NCBI RefSeq assembly: GCF_009907385.1
Contig: NZ_JAAATR010000031.1
Location: forward strand, 1-64,000
Source: Atlantibacter hermannii
GTDB lineage: Bacteria; Pseudomonadota; Gammaproteobacteria; Enterobacterales; Enterobacteriaceae
DNA length: 64,000 nucleotides
Direction of reading: 5' to 3'
Positions 38,883 to 45,984 of this stretch are shown piece after piece. Under the pieces are notes generated by a model. The model searched no databases and was not told the origin of the DNA. It saw only the letters and a list, made by a program, of their open reading frames with translations. Position 1 is the first letter of the stretch. Every line of letters starts with the position of its first letter. The position numbers and the translations under genes are program-made.

Positions 38883-39578
38883 TTACTGCTGTTGTTCTTC
38901 GATGAGAGCAACCTCAAACCACAGACCGGGCATCATTTTTTCCAGACCGTCGGTCAGCATCTTCCCGGCTTCGTGAAGTCTCTCCAGCGGCATCTGCGGC
39001 AGGCTTTCCAGAATAAACCACATTTGCTGAGCTTCCACACCTAAGCGGGTTCTGATCCCCTGTCGCCAGTTCCAGCGGCGGCAGGTCACGCCGATATCAT
39101 CACACCAGATGATCTCGCCTTGTGAAGGATATTCAACGGCCGTTTCCCCCTCTTTGACTGTATCAAAAGGCTCTGTTCCTTTTGCCACAGCCAGACATGG
39201 TGAACCCTGATAGGCAGCGATATTCTCTCCACCCACCGGAACGGCGTAGCGGAGACTAACGGCATTATAAAGATCAACGATGGGATCAAGTGCTGGCATC
39301 GTTCCGTCACGTAATACGCGCTTGCGTAACGCATCTGCTGAGCAGGGGGTGCGTTTAGGTTTAGCACCAAACTTTTGAAAAACCTCTGCCCATGCGGCCA
39401 GATGCGCTTCCGCCCACTCAGGCTCACCGGCCAGAACCGCTTCACAGGCTTCTCGCAGCGCTGTTTCTCCAATATCGGGGTTAAGCACTGGTGCAGCTTT
39501 TACGTAGACACTGAGTGCCCGAAAACCAGGCGCAATGCGATAAATTTCAGGGGCAATTGACGGAGAGACTGTTAACAC
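38883..39578 (-). CDS. B3/4-domain protein (PheRS beta editing-like)
   Basis: 231 residues reading from a GTG at 39578 (VLTVSPSIAPEIYRI) with AGGA 7 bases upstream; an upstream ATG at 39671 would overlap the divergent regulator and adds a non-conserved tail. The core matches the B3/B4 tRNA-editing fold of phenylalanyl-tRNA synthetase beta: VDLYNAVSLRYAVPVGGENI, then GEIIWCDDIGVTCRRWNWRQ. Stand-alone B3/4 proteins are thought to act in trans on mischarged tRNA or related substrates. It is paired with the aldolase gene. Function in this setting unknown. Confidence 0.82.
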   Translation of the reverse strand: MLTVSPSIAPEIYRIAPGFRALSVYVKAAPVLNPDIGETALREACEAVLAGEPEWAEAHLAAWAEVFQKFGAKPKRTPCSADALRKRVLRDGTMPALDPIVDLYNAVSLRYAVPVGGENIAAYQGSPCLAVAKGTEPFDTVKEGETAVEYPSQGEIIWCDDIGVTCRRWNWRQGIRTRLGVEAQQMWFILESLPQMPLERLHEAGKMLTDGLEKMMPGLWFEVALIEEQQQ

Positions 39579-39592
39579 GTGATAATCCTGTA

Positions 39593-39650
39593 ATGACCAA
39601 TTTATCCCATGATAATGACCGATGACCAAAAAAGTCAATTTAATGACCAA
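39593..39650. promoter_or_regulatory. Cluster of four ATGACC direct repeats in the divergent promoter
   Basis: ATGACCAA occurs at 39593, 39622 and 39643, and ATGACC also at 39615, all within 58 bases, between the B3/4 gene and the XRE-cupin gene. Regular spacing (22, 7, 21) suggests a cooperative operator for the regulator encoded next to it. Confidence 0.55.
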
Positions 39651-40224
39651 TGCAGATTCAATCGTCAGCACCGTAAATGAAGCCGTATCTCAGCGGATTA
39701 AGCTGTATCGTAAGCAAAAGAAAATATCGCTCGATGAACTCTCCCGCCGGGCGGGCGTCAGCAAGGGCGCGCTGGTTGAGATTGAGGGATGCCGGGCGAA
39801 TCCCAGCATAGCCCTGTTATGCCGCCTGGCTGCCGCGATGGGGGTTTCGGTAGCCGATTTTGTGGATGTCAGTTCCAAACCGACCGTGCATCTTATTGCT
39901 GAAGATGAGATCCCAGAATTGTGGGCTGGTGAAAAAGGAGGGAGAGCAAGGTTGCTCGCTGGTTCGGGCGGCCCTGATATGACCGAGCTCTGGATGTGGG
40001 AAATGCAACCGGGGGAAAAGTTTGCTTCGCCCGGCCACACGGAAGGGACGCTTGAGCTGTTTTATGTTCAGACAGGCACGCTCACGCTGGGTGTGAAGGA
40101 CCACCTGTATCAGGTAAAAACCGGCTGTTCAGCAACAGCCAGAACGGACGTTCCTCATTTCTATGAAAACCAGGAGGAGGGACCATTGGTGTTCATCATG
40201 ACAGTACATGAGAAAACATCCTGA
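39622..40224 (+). CDS. XRE-family regulator with C-terminal cupin domain
   Basis: 200-residue DNA-binding protein. The Cro/CI-type helix-turn-helix lies at about residues 22-75 (LYRKQKKISLDELSRRAGVS). A cupin sensor domain fills the C-terminal half, with the pattern PGHTEGTLELFYVQTGTLTL and the ending TDVPHFYENQEEG. Such proteins repress nearby metabolic genes and sense small ligands. The start is uncertain: ATGs at 39622 and 39643 both lie in the direct-repeat region and neither has a clear ribosome-binding site. Divergent from the B3/4-aldolase pair. Confidence 0.85.
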   Translation: MTKKVNLMTNADSIVSTVNEAVSQRIKLYRKQKKISLDELSRRAGVSKGALVEIEGCRANPSIALLCRLAAAMGVSVADFVDVSSKPTVHLIAEDEIPELWAGEKGGRARLLAGSGGPDMTELWMWEMQPGEKFASPGHTEGTLELFYVQTGTLTLGVKDHLYQVKTGCSATARTDVPHFYENQEEGPLVFIMTVHEKTS

Positions 40225-40285
40225 TTGTCGCCCGGCAAGCAATAGGGCTTGTTTTATCACAGGTAAGTTTGCATGGAGTGGTTCA

Positions 40286-40747
40286 GTGGATAATCAACAT
40301 CTGAGTTTTGCCAAAAGCCAGTTTACTGTCACAACCGATCCCGCTTGTTTTCAACTGGAAGTCATTCACGATTACCTCTCGCAATCGTCCTGGGCTCCTG
40401 GCATTGATGCCGAAACGGTCAGAATATCAATCCAGAACAGCCTTTGTTTTGCGCTTCTGGATGGAACAAGACAAATCGGCTTCGCCCGCCTTGTCACAGA
40501 CTATGCCACTTTTGGTTATTTGTGCGACGTCTACGTATTAAACGATTATCAGAAAAGTGGTCTCGGCCGCTGGCTGATCGAATGCTGTCACGCCCATCCG
40601 TTGATGTCACGCCTGCGACGGATAATGTTGGTCACTGACAGCGCGCCCTGGCTATACCAAAAACTGGGTTATAACCCATTGAACCGGAAAGATTTTGTCT
40701 GGCAGATCAATCGGCCAGACATTTATCGTAATGCCGGGCAAAAATAA
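40286..40747 (+). CDS. GNAT-family N-acetyltransferase
   Basis: 153 residues from a GTG at 40286 (VDNQHLSFAKSQ) with GGAGT upstream; an open frame from 40208 lacks similarity. The acetyl-CoA region reads VYVLNDYQKSGLGRWLIECC (Q/RxxGxG/A loop as QKSGLG). It ends LYQKLGYNPLNRKDFVW, typical of GNAT proteins close to the YafP/ArgA-like small acetyltransferases. The substrate is unknown. It may follow the XRE-cupin gene in one transcript. Confidence 0.85.
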   Translation: MDNQHLSFAKSQFTVTTDPACFQLEVIHDYLSQSSWAPGIDAETVRISIQNSLCFALLDGTRQIGFARLVTDYATFGYLCDVYVLNDYQKSGLGRWLIECCHAHPLMSRLRRIMLVTDSAPWLYQKLGYNPLNRKDFVWQINRPDIYRNAGQK

Positions 40748-40773
40748 GAATACTTTTCAGAGAGTAATGATAA

Positions 40774-41292
40774 ATGTTAATCCGTAGGGCCAGTTCCTCT
40801 GATGCAGAAGAGCTGGCTATTTTAGCCGAGCGAACCTTCAGAAAGACTTTCCAGGATGGTAATACTCAGGAGGATATGGATCTTCACTGCCATGCAAGCT
40901 ATTCAACTAATATCCAGTTGCAAGAAATCCTCAGACAAGACTGGATCACATTAGTCTGCGAATACGAGAGCAAACTGATTGGGTACGCTCAACTAAGGTG
41001 GGAAGAGTTTCCTCTCAGTGTCAATAGCATCCATGCCGGAGAAATTCTGTGCCTGTATGTCGATGAGCCCTACCATGGTAAAGGATTTGCACAGGCACTG
41101 ATGCAAAAGTGCTTTGCTGAATTTGAGGCAAAGGGATCGGATCCTGTCTGGTTAGGTGTCTGGGAACATAACCCAAGGGCCATCTCTTTTTACCGTAAGC
41201 TTGGGTTTACCGAGGTGGGTGAGCATATCTTTCAGGTTGGGTCAGACCCGCAGAGAGATATCATTATGAAACGCTCAACTTACGCTAGCTGA
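40774..41292 (+). CDS. GNAT-family N-acetyltransferase
   Basis: 172-residue acetyltransferase with the acetyl-CoA loop YHGKGFAQALMQKCF at about residue 108, preceded by the beta strand EILCLYVDEP. It closes with AISFYRKLGFTEVGEHIFQVG. The start MLIRRASSSDAEELAILAER is typical of GNATs, and GAGAG lies upstream. It is separated by 26 bases from the previous acetyltransferase. The two are not close copies of each other. Substrate unknown. Confidence 0.88.
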   Translation: MLIRRASSSDAEELAILAERTFRKTFQDGNTQEDMDLHCHASYSTNIQLQEILRQDWITLVCEYESKLIGYAQLRWEEFPLSVNSIHAGEILCLYVDEPYHGKGFAQALMQKCFAEFEAKGSDPVWLGVWEHNPRAISFYRKLGFTEVGEHIFQVGSDPQRDIIMKRSTYAS

Positions 41293-41358
41293 ACACACAT
41301 TTTGACGTCCGCTTCTGGCACAACGCGGACATTCCGGCCTTTAAGACTCTTTCTGCCG

Positions 41359-41775
41359 TCAGTTAGCCCAGTCTTCCAGTACCAGGCCTGGCACACGCTC
41401 AAACTCACGTACGTTGTTGGTCACCAGCACTGCGCCGGTGGCGATGGCATGCCCGGCGATCGCCGTATCGTTCGGACCGATTGGCGTCCCGGCCGCAGTC
41501 AGTGCTGCCTTAATCTCCGTGGTTGCGTCCACCGCGGCGCGGTCCCAGGCGAGGATTGCATCGAGGCGGGCGCAGAAAGCTTCGACAAGCAGGCCGTGGC
41601 GGGAAGATGCCTTCTTTCCGATCGCACCGAAACGCATCTCGGCATAAGTAATGGCCGAAACCACGATGCGGTGATTCCGCAGCACAGCCTGCTCCAGCCG
41701 TTTAATGACAGCTTCCGGCTGCTCACGCATGATGAACGAGCAAATGTTGGTGTCCAGCATATATGTCTTGATCAC
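41359..41775 (-). CDS. vapC: VapC-type PIN-domain ribonuclease toxin
   Basis: 138-residue PIN-domain toxin. Acidic metal-binding residues are visible in YMLDTNICSF (Asp8), SAITYAEMRFG (Glu), and GPNDTAIAGHAIA (Asp), with NNVREFERVPGL near the end. Enterobacterial VapC enzymes cut the anticodon loop of initiator tRNA. It overlaps the antitoxin stop by 4 bases, as usual for vapBC. The last gene before a compositionally different block. Confidence 0.92.
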   Translation of the reverse strand: MIKTYMLDTNICSFIMREQPEAVIKRLEQAVLRNHRIVVSAITYAEMRFGAIGKKASSRHGLLVEAFCARLDAILAWDRAAVDATTEIKAALTAAGTPIGPNDTAIAGHAIATGAVLVTNNVREFERVPGLVLEDWAN

Positions 41776-42002
41776 AAGTCAAACCGTCCTTCATCGCTGA
41801 CAATGTCCCCACGTTCGGACATAAAGTCTGAATCGGCTTTTTCGAGCTGAGTAAACGAACCCCATGTTGGGCGAACGGGACGAAGGATGATGCTGTCACC
41901 TTCCCGGACGATTTCCAGTTCGCTTACTCCCTCAAAATCCATGTCACGAGGCAGACGGATAGCGCGATTGTTGCCGTTTTTGAATATCGATACGGTTCTC
42001 AT
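41772..42002 (-). CDS. vapB: VapB antitoxin (AbrB/SpoVT fold)
   Basis: 76-residue antitoxin. The N-terminal AbrB-type swapped-hairpin DNA-binding domain reads RTVSIFKNGNNRAIRLPRDMDFEGVSELEIV. The C-terminal acidic tail (ADSDFMSERGDIVSDEGRFDL) should wrap VapC. RBS AGGAG lies 8 bases upstream. A palindromic operator lies directly upstream of the start. Confidence 0.92.
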   Translation of the reverse strand: MRTVSIFKNGNNRAIRLPRDMDFEGVSELEIVREGDSIILRPVRPTWGSFTQLEKADSDFMSERGDIVSDEGRFDL

Positions 42003-42030
42003 AGTATTTCTCCTGATAGGTTAGCCTTAA

Positions 42031-42050
42031 AGCATATGCTAAGTATATGC
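42031..42050. promoter_or_regulatory. Probable VapB/VapBC operator
   Basis: Palindrome AGCATATGCT (42031-42040) next to a second half-copy GTATATGC (42043-42050), 29 bases upstream of the vapB start. Two closely spaced GCATATGC-type boxes fit autorepression by a VapBC complex. Confidence 0.65.
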
Positions 42051-42296
42051 AGATGTTGGGGGTATGTGTAAATAAAACTACTTCGGAGTGATAGAGGCGC
42101 AAATGCGGTGCATGCAAAACTGCTCTACATACCTCAATTAAGCTTTTCTTCACCTAAGATCTGAATAATCAGAATTGGATCTTGCTCAATTAACTGGTGC
42201 AGAACAGGTGGTTGCAGAAACAAGGAAGTGCGTGGAGTAAGAAGCAGTTGAATGGATGATTTGGCTGTGGAAAAGTTTATTTAGCTTTTGCAGGAA

Positions 42297-42375
42297 ACAA
42301 AAAAGAGCCCATGTATTCCATGGACTCTTTCTGAGATGCCTCGATTATTCTGTCCAACTTTTGGGGGGCAGTGCA
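42297..42375 (+). mobile_element. Right-end remnant of an IS3-family element
   Basis: It contains a hairpin AAAGAGCCCATG / CATGGACTCTTT (one mismatch, 42303-42330), of the kind that ends IS3 transposase genes, then GTCCAACTTTTGGGGGGCAG (42352 onwards). Read inwards on the minus strand, this end (ACTGCCCCCAAAAGTTGGAC) closely matches the left end at 36885 (ACTGCACCCATTTAGTTGGAC). No transposase remains beside it. Confidence 0.65.
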
Positions 42376-42439
42376 CAACGAGGCTACCTGCATGCATGAA
42401 CAACATCAGGACAGCCTCTTACCTGTCGCAAGACAATGA

Positions 42440-42604
42440 GAAGAAAGCGATGAAACAGCCGCGAAACGCCCGGATCCGGTGTGTATTCAGGGTGTATTTG
42501 ACACCAATGATCTTCACATATCTGACCCGAAGTTCGCTGTGCGATTTGCGGCTAAAAGACGGAAGCAGGGAGGTCGCTGCGTTACTGGCTTACGAACCTG
42601 GTAA
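42440..42604 (+). pseudogene. 3' fragment of an unrecognised gene
   Basis: A frame opened by a stop at 42437 encodes 54 residues ([20 protein letters not shown], then [17 protein letters not shown]) without a start codon. Composition looks protein-like, and a strong terminator lies 13 bases after its stop. I take it as the tail of a gene cut by the IS end. The family is not recognised. Confidence 0.4.
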
Positions 42605-42616
42605 ATAGCACCTGGA

Positions 42617-42638
42617 GGCGGGGGAAACCCCGCCTTTT
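42617..42638 (+). terminator. Intrinsic terminator after the gene fragment
   Basis: Stem GGCGGGG / CCCCGCC with GAAA tetraloop, followed by TTTT. Confidence 0.8.
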
Positions 42639-42675
42639 CAGGCTGGTGTGGTCAGGAATGCCTGGCGCGCCTTTT

Positions 42676-42710
42676 AACAGCGCTGCCAGTCGCTAACGGG
42701 CAGCGCTGTT
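42676..42710. repeat. Perfect 12-bp inverted repeat downstream of the Hsp70-like gene
   Basis: AACAGCGCTGCC (42676-42687) and GGCAGCGCTGTT (42699-42710) pair exactly around an 11-base loop, about 50 bases past the stop of the minus-strand cluster. There is no T-run. It may be a 3' stabilising stem or a terminator of the cluster. Confidence 0.6.
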
Positions 42711-42761
42711 CTCTGCTTGCTGAACGTTGCCCAACCCCAAAAGCGAGGCGGTAACTTCAGA

Positions 42762-45344
42762 TTATTTCAACTCCAGCACCTGATGATTATCCGTTCGATT
42801 TTCCGCCAGTTCGTCCAGGTTTGCGGCCGTGACCAGGCTTATCTGGTGTGGCGCAGTCGCTTTGGCAAATACCCGATGCCCTTTCTGGTTTACCGCCAGG
42901 CGTAAGCGCAGGCGTTTTACTTCGCTGTCAACGGAGGACAACGTACCTTGTTGTGCCAGCGGCGACTGGGTATACAGCAGCTCAAAAATCCCTTCCCGCT
43001 GGGGGCCCAGTTCAAACCACTCTTCATAGCGGCTGTTCATGGCTAAGCCTACCAGGAACGATCCGGCGCGGGCGCGCCCCACGTTGAACGCGAATCCGGC
43101 TTCGCCCATGCTCTGCTGGCGCGTATGGTTGATGACTTTGGTGACGCCGCCAGGCCGCAGATCCAGCAGCCCAAGCGCCACGCCGGTTTTGGCGGTCGGC
43201 TGATAGGGGGCGTCAGGATTACTGCTGAGCGGGGCATGAATATGCAGTGCGGGGGTATCGTTGCCAAAACGGTCGGCCATTTTGTCAAATATCACCGCAT
43301 TCTGACGATCGTCTGCCAGGCCCCACAGGCGGGAGATCCACAGCGATCGGCTGGAATTTCCCGCCAGCAGAATATGTATCTGCTCCGGCAAAGGGGTAAA
43401 TGCCTGACCGAGCGCGGCGATAAACTTATCAATGCCCAGCGCGATGCGCTGCTCAAGATATTCCGCCAGCTCACCATAGGGGATCACGAAATCGCAGCTG
43501 ACTTTTTCTCCCGCCCGGTTGAACAGATCCAGCGTGCAGGTTTTGTCTTCCCAGTCCGGCTCTGCGGTACAGGGGGTTTCCCAGAACGGACGTAGCTCGC
43601 CGATCAGTAACATGGTATTGCTGTAGGCGGCCTGGGTTTTTTCAAGATAAATTTCCGAACCCGGGAACGGGTCGGCATCCAGCGGTTTGGTAAAGGCGAT
43701 GTGATATTTCTGGCATAAATCGAGGTTATTACGAAACACCCGATAGGCCATATTTTCCAACAGATTCTCGCCGCCCAAAAATTTATCGCCCGCCGGGGCG
43801 AAATGCTCAAATACCCGCTCGAAGCCTTCGTCTTCCTCTTCTTCTGAAGGGTGACGGTAGTAGCCGAAGTCAAAATCGGTGGTGCCGCCGCCAAAATCAA
43901 ATACCGCGTAGGCGGCACCCTGTTCGCCAGGTTGGATAGCCAGGGCATCCAGCGCGCATACCGCATAGGCGGCAGGCTCGCTGGCTAACTCTTCGACGCT
44001 AAAGGCGTTAAGAAATTCCGGCTGCGCAACCAGCGTTGGCGGCAGGCTGCGCTGCAATCCGCGTTTAAAGCTGGCGAGAATTTTTTCTTTAACCTCGCGT
44101 GGATACTCCACCGGGAAGGTCATGAAATATTCCAGCGAGATCCCCCGCCCGCGCCAGTTAATGCTCATGCCTAAAAACCAGGCGTACAGCTCGATGGGAT
44201 CGAAAGGATAATCACCCGCGACATCCAGCCACTCTCCGCGCGTTGGGTTATTTTGGGTGAGCGGCGCAAGGGTGTGCTCGCACTGTTGCTGATCGGTGAA
44301 TACCACCTGATGATCGCTGGACTGGCGCAGCGCCCACTGTTTCAGCCGGGTCAAAATGCTGCTGACGGTATAGATATCGCTCTGGTTGTCGCGCAGTTTC
44401 GCCTGCGCCTCGTGCGAGCAGTGCACCATTTCCCAGCGCACGCCGGGGCGGTAGGCCTCTTCGGTCCATTCGCTTAATAATGCCTGCAAATCGATAATTT
44501 CTAATACCGTCGGGTTTTCAAAATGATGCGGTTCAATGCGTTCATAGAAATCACGCACGCCGATACGCATTAACTCTTTGCGGCCGTTTTCGGTTTCATA
44601 AGCCACCACGGTGCTGCTGGTGCCGAAGTCGATAGCAACGCAGCCGGGGCGGATATCTCGCGCCGGATCGCGCGGGCGAATGTTCAGGGCTTCAAGCGTA
44701 TTCGCGTCCTGCCCCCACATTTCCCACAGCCCTTTATTGATATCGGTAAAGGTGAGGGGATCGATTTTCGGCAGGCGGTTAACCTGGTAATCCAGTTCTA
44801 CCAGCGCGGTAGTAAAATGATCCTCCCAGCCATCCAGCCAGTTACGACCAGGATCGCTAAGGGAACTCAGCTTGACCGGCATGTCGATCAGGATATCCGC
44901 GAACACCTGTTTCGTGACGGATGCGCAGGGAATGGAGGGATATTGATACCCCGGACTGGCGGAAGGGTTATTGCTGTCAAGGTCGATAAACCCTTCCACA
45001 ACGTTAAACCCGTATTTATCGCGCAGGCGATTATTGTCGCCCTGGCGCAGCGGATTCTTGCGGTTTTTTGCAAACAGCAGCATTTCGTGGCGAGTCGGCA
45101 CGCGCCAGCCTTTGAGTCCCAGCCAGCGTAGTTCGTTGCAGTACGCCTGGTTTTCGGTAACCAGCCCCGGCGGGTAATAGCGGCTATCATGTGTCCAGAG
45201 CAGCAGCCGATCGTCCTTTGCCTGCACCAGCCATTTCATCTGCTCGCCATCAATGAGAATACCAAACGTCTCTTTGCTGTGTAGCTCTGCCCAGAACGTT
45301 TCAACCAGCCCAAGCCAGGCGCGATCCTGTAGTTTTTCCAGCAT
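42762..45344 (-). CDS. Large Hsp70/actin-fold ATPase with N-terminal DUF1566-like domain
   Basis: 860 residues. Residues about 30-150 resemble a DUF1566/Lcl-type domain (NELRWLGLKGWRVPTRHEML). From 235 on, the Hsp70 nucleotide-binding core is recognisable: phosphate-1 AIDFGTSSTVVAYE (237-250), the connect segment YFMTFPVEYP (406-415, compare VITVPAYF), EPAAYAVCALDALA (456-469), phosphate-2 VFDFGGGTTDFDF (481-493) and an adenosine-site block HILLAGNSSRSLWIS. There is no obvious DnaK-like substrate-binding domain; the C-terminus is beta-rich and ends ENRTDNHQVLELK. It is last in a five-gene same-strand cluster and follows a GrpE-like gene by 34 bases. It is predicted to be an ATP-driven chaperone or assembly factor for the cluster. 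Resembles no named E. coli protein I know. Confidence 0.8.
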   Translation of the reverse strand: MLEKLQDRAWLGLVETFWAELHSKETFGILIDGEQMKWLVQAKDDRLLLWTHDSRYYPPGLVTENQAYCNELRWLGLKGWRVPTRHEMLLFAKNRKNPLRQGDNNRLRDKYGFNVVEGFIDLDSNNPSASPGYQYPSIPCASVTKQVFADILIDMPVKLSSLSDPGRNWLDGWEDHFTTALVELDYQVNRLPKIDPLTFTDINKGLWEMWGQDANTLEALNIRPRDPARDIRPGCVAIDFGTSSTVVAYETENGRKELMRIGVRDFYERIEPHHFENPTVLEIIDLQALLSEWTEEAYRPGVRWEMVHCSHEAQAKLRDNQSDIYTVSSILTRLKQWALRQSSDHQVVFTDQQQCEHTLAPLTQNNPTRGEWLDVAGDYPFDPIELYAWFLGMSINWRGRGISLEYFMTFPVEYPREVKEKILASFKRGLQRSLPPTLVAQPEFLNAFSVEELASEPAAYAVCALDALAIQPGEQGAAYAVFDFGGGTTDFDFGYYRHPSEEEEDEGFERVFEHFAPAGDKFLGGENLLENMAYRVFRNNLDLCQKYHIAFTKPLDADPFPGSEIYLEKTQAAYSNTMLLIGELRPFWETPCTAEPDWEDKTCTLDLFNRAGEKVSCDFVIPYGELAEYLEQRIALGIDKFIAALGQAFTPLPEQIHILLAGNSSRSLWISRLWGLADDRQNAVIFDKMADRFGNDTPALHIHAPLSSNPDAPYQPTAKTGVALGLLDLRPGGVTKVINHTRQQSMGEAGFAFNVGRARAGSFLVGLAMNSRYEEWFELGPQREGIFELLYTQSPLAQQGTLSSVDSEVKRLRLRLAVNQKGHRVFAKATAPHQISLVTAANLDELAENRTDNHQVLELK

Positions 45345-45378
45345 GTTTTTTCTCTTCGTATCCGTCTTTATCTGATTA

Positions 45379-45978
45379 CTACAACTGCACCAGCGGCTTA
45401 CGAACCCGCTTGCCCGCGCTATTAATCAGCCCGGGTAGCCACAGCGCGGCGATAGTGTCGCCCTGGCCGACGCCATTATGGATTTCATAGTTATAAGCGC
45501 TGGCGGCAGCCACGGTTTCAAGTTCTGCCAGCCGGTCGATCCACAGCCGGTTATGCAGCGAAAGGGCATATTCCAGCAGACGCTGCTCATCATCGTTAAC
45601 CGGCGCGGCGCGGGATTTCGCCCGTTCGTAAAGCACGTCCCACAGGCGTTCGATGCGATCCCAATGGCTGGCGATGACTATCACCTGCTGGAACTGCTCG
45701 GCCTCGCCGTCGGGGAGGGGGCGGCGCAGCCATTTCTCCTGCAGTTCGGGATCGTTTTTCACTATCGCGATGATGCCCCGCAGCGGTTGCAGGGCGTCAG
45801 GTGCCGGCGCGGGCGCGGGCTCGCTTAGCGGCGGCGCGGTGGGCAGGGGGGCCGGCGATGTCTCACTCAACTGACGCCAGGCGTGCTGCAACTGCTGTTG
45901 CACTTCTTCACTGATAAGCCCGGCGAGCCAGGCGCGAAAGTCGGGATCGGCGTGTAAATCTTCAAAGGGCGGTGTCAT
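45379..45978 (-). CDS. GrpE-like protein of the Hsp70-HerA cluster
   Basis: 199 residues. A Pro/Ala-rich linker occupies about 40-65 (SPAPLPTAPPLSEPAPAPAP), followed by helices with LWDVLYERAKSRAAP and LLEYALSLHNRLWIDRLAELE. The last 35 residues, GDTIAALWLPGLINSAGKRV then RKPLVQL, look like the GrpE beta-domain ending (GTVxEVxxxGYxxxxRVLRPALV). GrpE is the nucleotide-exchange factor of DnaK, and this gene lies directly before an Hsp70-like ATPase. So I infer a dedicated exchange factor, with moderate confidence because the match is by eye and confined to the C-terminus. Confidence 0.6.
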   Translation of the reverse strand: MTPPFEDLHADPDFRAWLAGLISEEVQQQLQHAWRQLSETSPAPLPTAPPLSEPAPAPAPDALQPLRGIIAIVKNDPELQEKWLRRPLPDGEAEQFQQVIVIASHWDRIERLWDVLYERAKSRAAPVNDDEQRLLEYALSLHNRLWIDRLAELETVAAASAYNYEIHNGVGQGDTIAALWLPGLINSAGKRVRKPLVQL

Positions 45979-45984
45979 TGTGCG

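Larger units (their letters stand above)
42051..42761. other. 711-bp gap: IS3-family end, gene fragment, terminator, hairpin
   Basis: No intact gene is visible. In order it holds: unassigned sequence to 42296, an IS3-family right end (42297-42375), a truncated reading frame (42440-42604), a plus-strand terminator (42617-42638) and a perfect 12-bp hairpin (42676-42710). It looks like the scarred right edge of the accessory islet. Confidence 0.65.

Noticed and set aside
42288..42608. 106-codon plus-strand frame right of vapB
   Set aside because: It crosses the IS3-family end and its hairpin; composition is poor. A different frame (42440-42604) looks more protein-like.
42762..45344. SrfB-type virulence protein or YegD
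   Set aside because: Length, N-terminal domain and neighbouring genes do not fit srfABC or yegD; only the actin-like core is shared.
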